From contig NZ_CP009458.1 of the NCBI RefSeq assembly GCF_000758305.1, positions 4,526,001-4,590,000 of the forward strand: 64,000 nt of DNA, read 5' to 3'. Each line of letters begins with the position of its first letter. Within the stretch, counting starts at the first letter, position 1. Positions 60,002 to 64,000 of the stretch are shown piece by piece. Source of the DNA: Cedecea neteri (GTDB lineage Bacteria > Pseudomonadota > Gammaproteobacteria > Enterobacterales > Enterobacteriaceae). Position numbers and translations under genes: made by a program. The notes beneath the pieces are model-generated. The model saw only the letters and a program-made list of their open reading frames with translations. It did no database searches and was not told where the DNA came from.

Positions 60002-62143
60002 GTGTCCCGTACTATTATGCTGATCCCTACCGGAACCAGCGTCGGCCTTACCAGCGTAAGCCTTGGCGTTATCCGTGCTATGGAACAAAAAGGCGTTCGT
60101 CTGAGCGTGTTCAAACCTATCGCCCAGCCGCGTACCGGTGGCGATACGCCGGACCAAACCACCAGCATCATCCGTGCTAACTCCACCATCCCGGCCGCTG
60201 AGCCGCTGCACATGAGCCACGTTGAGTCTCTGCTGTCCAGCAACCAGCAGGACGTGCTGATGGAAGAGATCATCGCCAACTACCACAACAGCAGCAAAGA
60301 TGCTGAAGTAGTGCTGGTTGAAGGTCTGGTGCCAACCCGCAAGCACCAGTTTGCGCAGGCGCTGAACTATGAAATCGCCAAAACCCTGAACGCAGAAATC
60401 GTCTTCGTGATGTCTCTGGGCAATGACTCTCCAGAGCAGCTGAAAGAGCGTATCGAACTGACTCGCAGCAGCTTCGGCGGCAGCAAAAATACCAACATCA
60501 CCGGCGTGATCATCAACAAGCTAAATGCCCCGGTTGATGAGCAGGGCCGCACCCGCCCGGATCTGTCCGAAATCTTCGACGATTCCAGCAAAGCAAGCAT
60601 CGCGAACATCGATCCTAAGCAGCTGTTTGCCGACAGCCCGCTGCCGGTTCTGGGCTGCGTGCCATGGAGCTTCGAGCTGATTGCCACCCGTGCAATCGAT
60701 ATGGCTCGTCACCTGAACGCGACCATCGTCAACGAAGGCGATATAAACACCCGCCGCGTGAAGTCTGTGACCTTCTGTGCGCGCAGCATTCCGCACATGC
60801 TGGAACACTTCCGCCCAGGCTCTCTGCTGGTTACCTCCGCAGACCGCCCGGACGTGCTGGTTGCAGCCTGCCTGGCCGCCATGAACGGCGTGGAAATCGG
60901 CGCTATCCTGCTGACCGGTGGTTACGAAATGGACCCACGCATCAGCAAGCTGTGCGAACGTGCTTTCGCTACCGGCCTGCCGCTGTTCATGGTCGAAACC
61001 AACACCTGGCAGACCTCCCTGAGCCTGCAGAGCTTCAACCTGGAAGTCCCAACCGACGACCATCAGCGTATCGAAAAAGTGCAGGAATATGTGGCCAGCC
61101 ACATCGATGCTAACTGGATCGAATCCCTGACCGCGACCTCCGAGCGCAGCCGTCGTCTGTCTCCTCCAGCGTTCCGTTACCAGCTGACAGAACTGGCTCG
61201 CAAAGCCGGTAAACGCGTCGTGCTGCCGGAAGGCGACGAACCGCGTACCGTTAAAGCGGCAGCTATCTGTGCTGAGCGCGGTATCGCTACCTGTGTGCTG
61301 CTGGGTAACCCGGATGAAATCACCCGTGTTGCTGCGGCGCAGGGCGTTGAGCTGGGCGCAGGCATCGAAATCGTTGATCCAGAAGTGGTTCGCGAGAGCT
61401 ACGTGGCCCGCCTGGTTGAGCTACGCAAGAGCAAAGGCATGACCGAAGCCGTTGCCCGTGAGCAACTGGAAGACAACGTTGTGCTGGGCACCCTGATGCT
61501 TGAGCAGGACGAAGTTGACGGCCTGGTTTCCGGCGCGGTTCACACCACCGCCAACACCATCCGTCCACCGCTGCAGTTGATCAAAACCGCACCGGGTAGT
61601 TCTCTGGTCTCTTCCGTGTTCTTCATGCTGCTGCCTGAACAGGTTTACGTTTACGGCGACTGTGCGATCAACCCGGATCCAACCGCAGAACAGCTGGCAG
61701 AAATCGCGATTCAGTCTGCTGACTCCGCTGCCGCTTTCGGTATCGACCCACGCGTTGCCATGCTCTCCTACTCCACCGGTAACTCCGGCGCGGGTAGCGA
61801 CGTTGAGAAAGTGCGTGAAGCAACCCGTATCGCTCAGGAAAAACGCCCTGATCTGGTCATCGATGGTCCACTGCAGTATGACGCTGCGGTTATGGCTGAC
61901 GTGGCTAAGTCTAAGGCACCAAACTCTCCTGTTGCGGGCCGTGCGACCGTGTTCATCTTCCCTGACCTGAACACCGGTAACACCACTTACAAAGCGGTAC
62001 AGCGTTCTGCAGACCTGATCTCCATCGGGCCAATGCTGCAGGGTATGCGCAAGCCGGTTAACGACCTGTCTCGTGGCGCACTGGTGGACGATATCGTCTA
62101 CACCATCGCTCTGACCGCGATTCAGTCCGCTCAGCAAGCGTAA
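60002..62143 (+). CDS. pta: phosphate acetyltransferase Pta
   Basis: Pta converts acetyl-CoA and phosphate to acetyl phosphate, feeding AckA and supplying acetyl phosphate for protein acetylation and response-regulator phosphorylation. It is the long, two-part enteric form of 713 residues. The N-terminal P-loop/DRTGG part (LIPTGTSVGLTSVSLGV) binds regulators such as NADH and pyruvate; the C-terminal PTA_PTB catalytic domain (about 390-713) contains GKRVVLPEGDEPRT and YSTGNSGAGSDVEKVREA. The GTG at 60002 follows GAGGT and gives SRTIMLIPTGTS as in E. coli; an ATG at 59963 would add 13 unconserved residues. Confidence 0.98.
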   Translation: MSRTIMLIPTGTSVGLTSVSLGVIRAMEQKGVRLSVFKPIAQPRTGGDTPDQTTSIIRANSTIPAAEPLHMSHVESLLSSNQQDVLMEEIIANYHNSSKDAEVVLVEGLVPTRKHQFAQALNYEIAKTLNAEIVFVMSLGNDSPEQLKERIELTRSSFGGSKNTNITGVIINKLNAPVDEQGRTRPDLSEIFDDSSKASIANIDPKQLFADSPLPVLGCVPWSFELIATRAIDMARHLNATIVNEGDINTRRVKSVTFCARSIPHMLEHFRPGSLLVTSADRPDVLVAACLAAMNGVEIGAILLTGGYEMDPRISKLCERAFATGLPLFMVETNTWQTSLSLQSFNLEVPTDDHQRIEKVQEYVASHIDANWIESLTATSERSRRLSPPAFRYQLTELARKAGKRVVLPEGDEPRTVKAAAICAERGIATCVLLGNPDEITRVAAAQGVELGAGIEIVDPEVVRESYVARLVELRKSKGMTEAVAREQLEDNVVLGTLMLEQDEVDGLVSGAVHTTANTIRPPLQLIKTAPGSSLVSSVFFMLLPEQVYVYGDCAINPDPTAEQLAEIAIQSADSAAAFGIDPRVAMLSYSTGNSGAGSDVEKVREATRIAQEKRPDLVIDGPLQYDAAVMADVAKSKAPNSPVAGRATVFIFPDLNTGNTTYKAVQRSADLISIGPMLQGMRKPVNDLSRGALVDDIVYTIALTAIQSAQQA

Positions 62144-62157
62144 GCTGACTGAGATAC

Positions 62158-62190
62158 AAAAAAGGCAGCCATCTGGCTGCCTTTTCTTTT
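62158..62190 (+). terminator. terminator after pta
   Basis: Arms AAAGGCAGCC (62161-62170) and GGCTGCCTTT (62175-62184) with loop ATCT, followed by T-rich sequence; A-rich flanks also allow it to serve the convergent transketolase gene. Confidence 0.9.
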
Positions 62191-62208
62191 TTCTGTCACC
62201 CTTAACCA

Positions 62209-63162
62209 CTACAGCAGTTCTTTCGCCGCTTTCACGATATCTGCCGCCGTCAGGCCATATTCCTGCTGCAGGAAATCCTGAGTCCCGACCTGGCCGTAAC
62301 GCTCCTTCACGCCGACTCTGCGCATCGGCACCGGGCAGGTTTCCACCAGCACTTCCGCCACCGCCGACCCCAGCCCGTTGTGAATACTGTGGTTTTCACA
62401 GGTCACAATTCGGCCGGTTTTTTCGGCGTAATTCTTCACCAGCATACGGTCGATAGGCTTGAGGGTGAACATGTCAATGACCGCCGCGCTAACCCCTTCC
62501 TGCTCCAGCTGCTGAGCCGCTTTTACCGCTTCGGCAACCATAATCCCGTTGGCGATCAGCGTGATATCCGTTCCGTCCCGCAGCACATTACCTTTGCCGA
62601 TGGTGAAGGTTGAGCCTTCCTCATAGACCGTGGCCGCCTGCTTGCGAATAGTCCGCACCCAGTAGAAGCCTTCCAGCTCGATCAGCTGACGCAGAATATC
62701 TTTAAACATCACCGCATCAGTCACTTCCAGTACAACAGAATGCGCCAGCCCGCGAACAATACCCATATCTTCAAACGACATATGGGTCCCACCGTTATGG
62801 CAGGCCGTCACCCCGGCGTCGGAAGCAATCACCTTGACGTTATTGCGCTGGTAATCCAGCGACATAAACAGCTGGTCAAAGCAGCGGCGGCTGGCGAAGG
62901 CGGTAAAGGTGTGGACGAACGGCTTGCGCCCGGTCAGTGACAGACCCGCCGCCACGCCAATCACGTTGGCTTCCATGATGCCGCAGTTAATCACATGCTG
63001 CGGGTTATCTCGCTGCACGCCATCCATCGCCATCGAACTCATCAGGTCAGCTTCCAGCGCGATGATCCCGCTGCCTTCGCCAATCTGCTGCTGAACAAAC
63101 CCGGCGTAGACTTTACGCATCTCTACGGCGTCCTGGCCGCCGCTCTGACTTACCTTAATCAT
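62209..63162 (-). CDS. transketolase C-terminal subunit of a two-gene transketolase
   Basis: This 317-residue protein corresponds to the C-terminal half of transketolase: the pyrimidine-binding (PYR) domain with the catalytic Glu region VINCGIMEANVIGVAAGLSL, then the C-terminal transketolase domain (DITLIANGIMVAEAVKAA, IDMFTLKPID, ENHSIHNGLGSAVAEVL). With the N-terminal subunit encoded immediately upstream it should form a thiamine-diphosphate transketolase or related ketolase. The two genes overlap by 8 bp, so they are translated together. In enteric genomes such split enzymes often belong to sugar-utilisation operons with a PTS, and the substrate here is unknown. Convergent with pta. Confidence 0.9.
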   Translation of the reverse strand: MIKVSQSGGQDAVEMRKVYAGFVQQQIGEGSGIIALEADLMSSMAMDGVQRDNPQHVINCGIMEANVIGVAAGLSLTGRKPFVHTFTAFASRRCFDQLFMSLDYQRNNVKVIASDAGVTACHNGGTHMSFEDMGIVRGLAHSVVLEVTDAVMFKDILRQLIELEGFYWVRTIRKQAATVYEEGSTFTIGKGNVLRDGTDITLIANGIMVAEAVKAAQQLEQEGVSAAVIDMFTLKPIDRMLVKNYAEKTGRIVTCENHSIHNGLGSAVAEVLVETCPVPMRRVGVKERYGQVGTQDFLQQEYGLTAADIVKAAKELL

Positions 63163-63988
63163 GTGCCGCCTCCAGTTGCGCGATGGCCTGCTCCAGCGCC
63201 TGTTTTGACTGCTCCGTCAGGCGGAGATGGTGTGAGTTCCCCAGTTGCTCAAGATACGGCACCCCTTGCCCTTTAATGCTGTCGAGGATCACCAGCAAAG
63301 GACGCTGTTCGCTGCTGCGAACGGGTTTTACCGCCGCCAGCAAACCGGCAATGTCATCGCCTTTCACCTGCACCACGTCAAACCCGAAGGCGCTAAACTT
63401 CTCTGCCAGATCGAAAGCACAGATGATTTCGTCCAGCTCGCCGTCCAGTTGCTGTTTGTTCCAGTCCACGAACACCGTCAGATTGTTAAGACGATGATGA
63501 GCAATAAACTGGAAAGCCTCCCAGCACTGCCCCTCGTTCAGCTCGCCGTCGCCAACGATGCTGAATACCCGGTTGCGACGCTGTGCCAGCTTGTGGGACA
63601 GCGCCATACCGGCAGCAATAGAAATCCCCTGCCCCAGTGAACCGGTGGTCGCATCCACGCCGCGCGTTTTCAGGCGGTCGGGGTGGCTAGGCAGGCTGGT
63701 GCCGTTCTGGTTCAGCGTGGCCAATTGCTCCACCGGAAAATAGCCTTTCAGCGCCAGCGTGCTGTACAGCGCCGGGCCAGCATGCCCCTTCGACAGCACA
63801 AAGTAGTCGCGTTCAGCCCAGTCAGGGTCGCCCGGATCGATATTCATCACGTCGCCGTACAGCACTGCCAGCGTCTCGACCACCGACATGCTGCCGCCGT
63901 AATGGCCAAATCCCAGTTGGGTGAGCGCTTTCAGCGTCTCTACCCGGATGTCTCGCGCAAACCGCGTAACGTCTGCCAGTTCATTCAT
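63155..63988 (-). CDS. transketolase N-terminal subunit of a two-gene transketolase
   Basis: This 277-residue protein is the N-terminal PP (thiamine diphosphate-binding) half of transketolase. It shows FGHYGGSMSVVETLAVLYGDVMN, the catalytic His in VLSKGHAGPALYSTLAL, TGSLGQGISIAAGMAL, and the Mg-ThDP motif GDGELNEGQCWEAFQF followed by Asn in VDWNKQQLDG. It precedes the C-terminal subunit with an 8-bp overlap. On its upstream side (minus strand) a TAA stop at 63992-63994 lies 3 bases before its ATG, so another gene of the same operon probably ends right at the window edge; too little is present to name it. Confidence 0.9.
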   Translation of the reverse strand: MNELADVTRFARDIRVETLKALTQLGFGHYGGSMSVVETLAVLYGDVMNIDPGDPDWAERDYFVLSKGHAGPALYSTLALKGYFPVEQLATLNQNGTSLPSHPDRLKTRGVDATTGSLGQGISIAAGMALSHKLAQRRNRVFSIVGDGELNEGQCWEAFQFIAHHRLNNLTVFVDWNKQQLDGELDEIICAFDLAEKFSAFGFDVVQVKGDDIAGLLAAVKPVRSSEQRPLLVILDSIKGQGVPYLEQLGNSHHLRLTEQSKQALEQAIAQLEAAHD

Positions 63989-64000
63989 TATTTAGCCCCC

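Noticed and set aside
1..64000. CRISPR array, prophage, insertion sequence, tRNA or attachment site
   Set aside because: Read through for regularly spaced repeats, transposase or integrase motifs and tRNA cloverleaf signatures; none was seen. All larger coding regions belong to conserved housekeeping families.

Overview
The window is ordinary core chromosome of a member of the family Enterobacteriaceae. Nearly every gene is recognisable by close protein identity to an Escherichia coli K-12 counterpart, and long blocks keep the E. coli order: (ompC)-micF-rcsDBC-gyrA-ubiG-nrdAB-yfaE-glpQT/glpABC-yfaY-yfaZ, then menFDHBCE-elaB-elaA, nuoA-N, lrhA, alaA, yfbR-yfbS-hxpA-yfbU-yfbV and ackA-pta. It is not E. 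coli: yfaL and inaA are missing from their usual places, a monofunctional catalase sits where E. coli has the arn/pmrD lipid A modification block, an NmrA-like/LysR pair sits where E. coli has rbn and neighbours, GyrA has Thr at position 83, and a two-subunit transketolase follows pta. The genus cannot be fixed from this window; a Cedecea/Enterobacter-like genus is a guess.

Layout. Positions 1-794 hold the 5' leader and OmpR-controlled promoter of ompC (its coding part lies outside the window), the divergent sRNA gene micF and the rcsD upstream region. 0.8-7.0 kb encodes the Rcs envelope-stress phosphorelay (RcsC kinase, RcsD phosphotransfer protein, RcsB regulator). 7.2-10.7 kb carries gyrA and ubiG. 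11.0-14.8 kb carries the class Ia ribonucleotide reductase operon with its ferredoxin. 14.9-21.6 kb is the glycerol-3-phosphate regulon: periplasmic phosphodiesterase and G3P antiporter on one strand, anaerobic G3P dehydrogenase on the other. 21.6-25.2 kb has yfaY, yfaZ and katA. 25.2-32.2 kb is the menaquinone operon. 32.3-35.0 kb has elaB, elaA and a divergent NmrA/LysR pair.

35.1-50.2 kb is the complete 13-gene nuo operon for proton-pumping NADH:quinone oxidoreductase. It is followed by its upstream regulator gene lrhA, a roughly 1-kb AT-rich non-coding stretch, and alaA. 54.0-58.4 kb contains nucleotide, phosphate-ester and membrane housekeeping genes. 58.7-62.1 kb is ackA-pta (acetate overflow). 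The window ends in the transketolase pair, whose operon continues beyond the right edge.

Functionally the window is rich in anaerobic and respiratory metabolism: men makes the quinone that receives electrons from GlpABC and Nuo, ubiG makes the aerobic quinone, and ackA-pta makes ATP in fermentation. No tRNA, rRNA, insertion sequence, prophage or CRISPR array was seen. The most unusual non-coding items are a set of C-rich/G-rich nested palindromes dispersed in intergenic gaps (nrdA-nrdB, nuoM-nuoL, nuoG-nuoF, yfbR-yfbS), a perfect 14-bp inverted repeat after ubiG, and a 9-bp hairpin whose loop holds the menE stop codon. I found no convincing previously undescribed system; the accessory insertions are the best leads.
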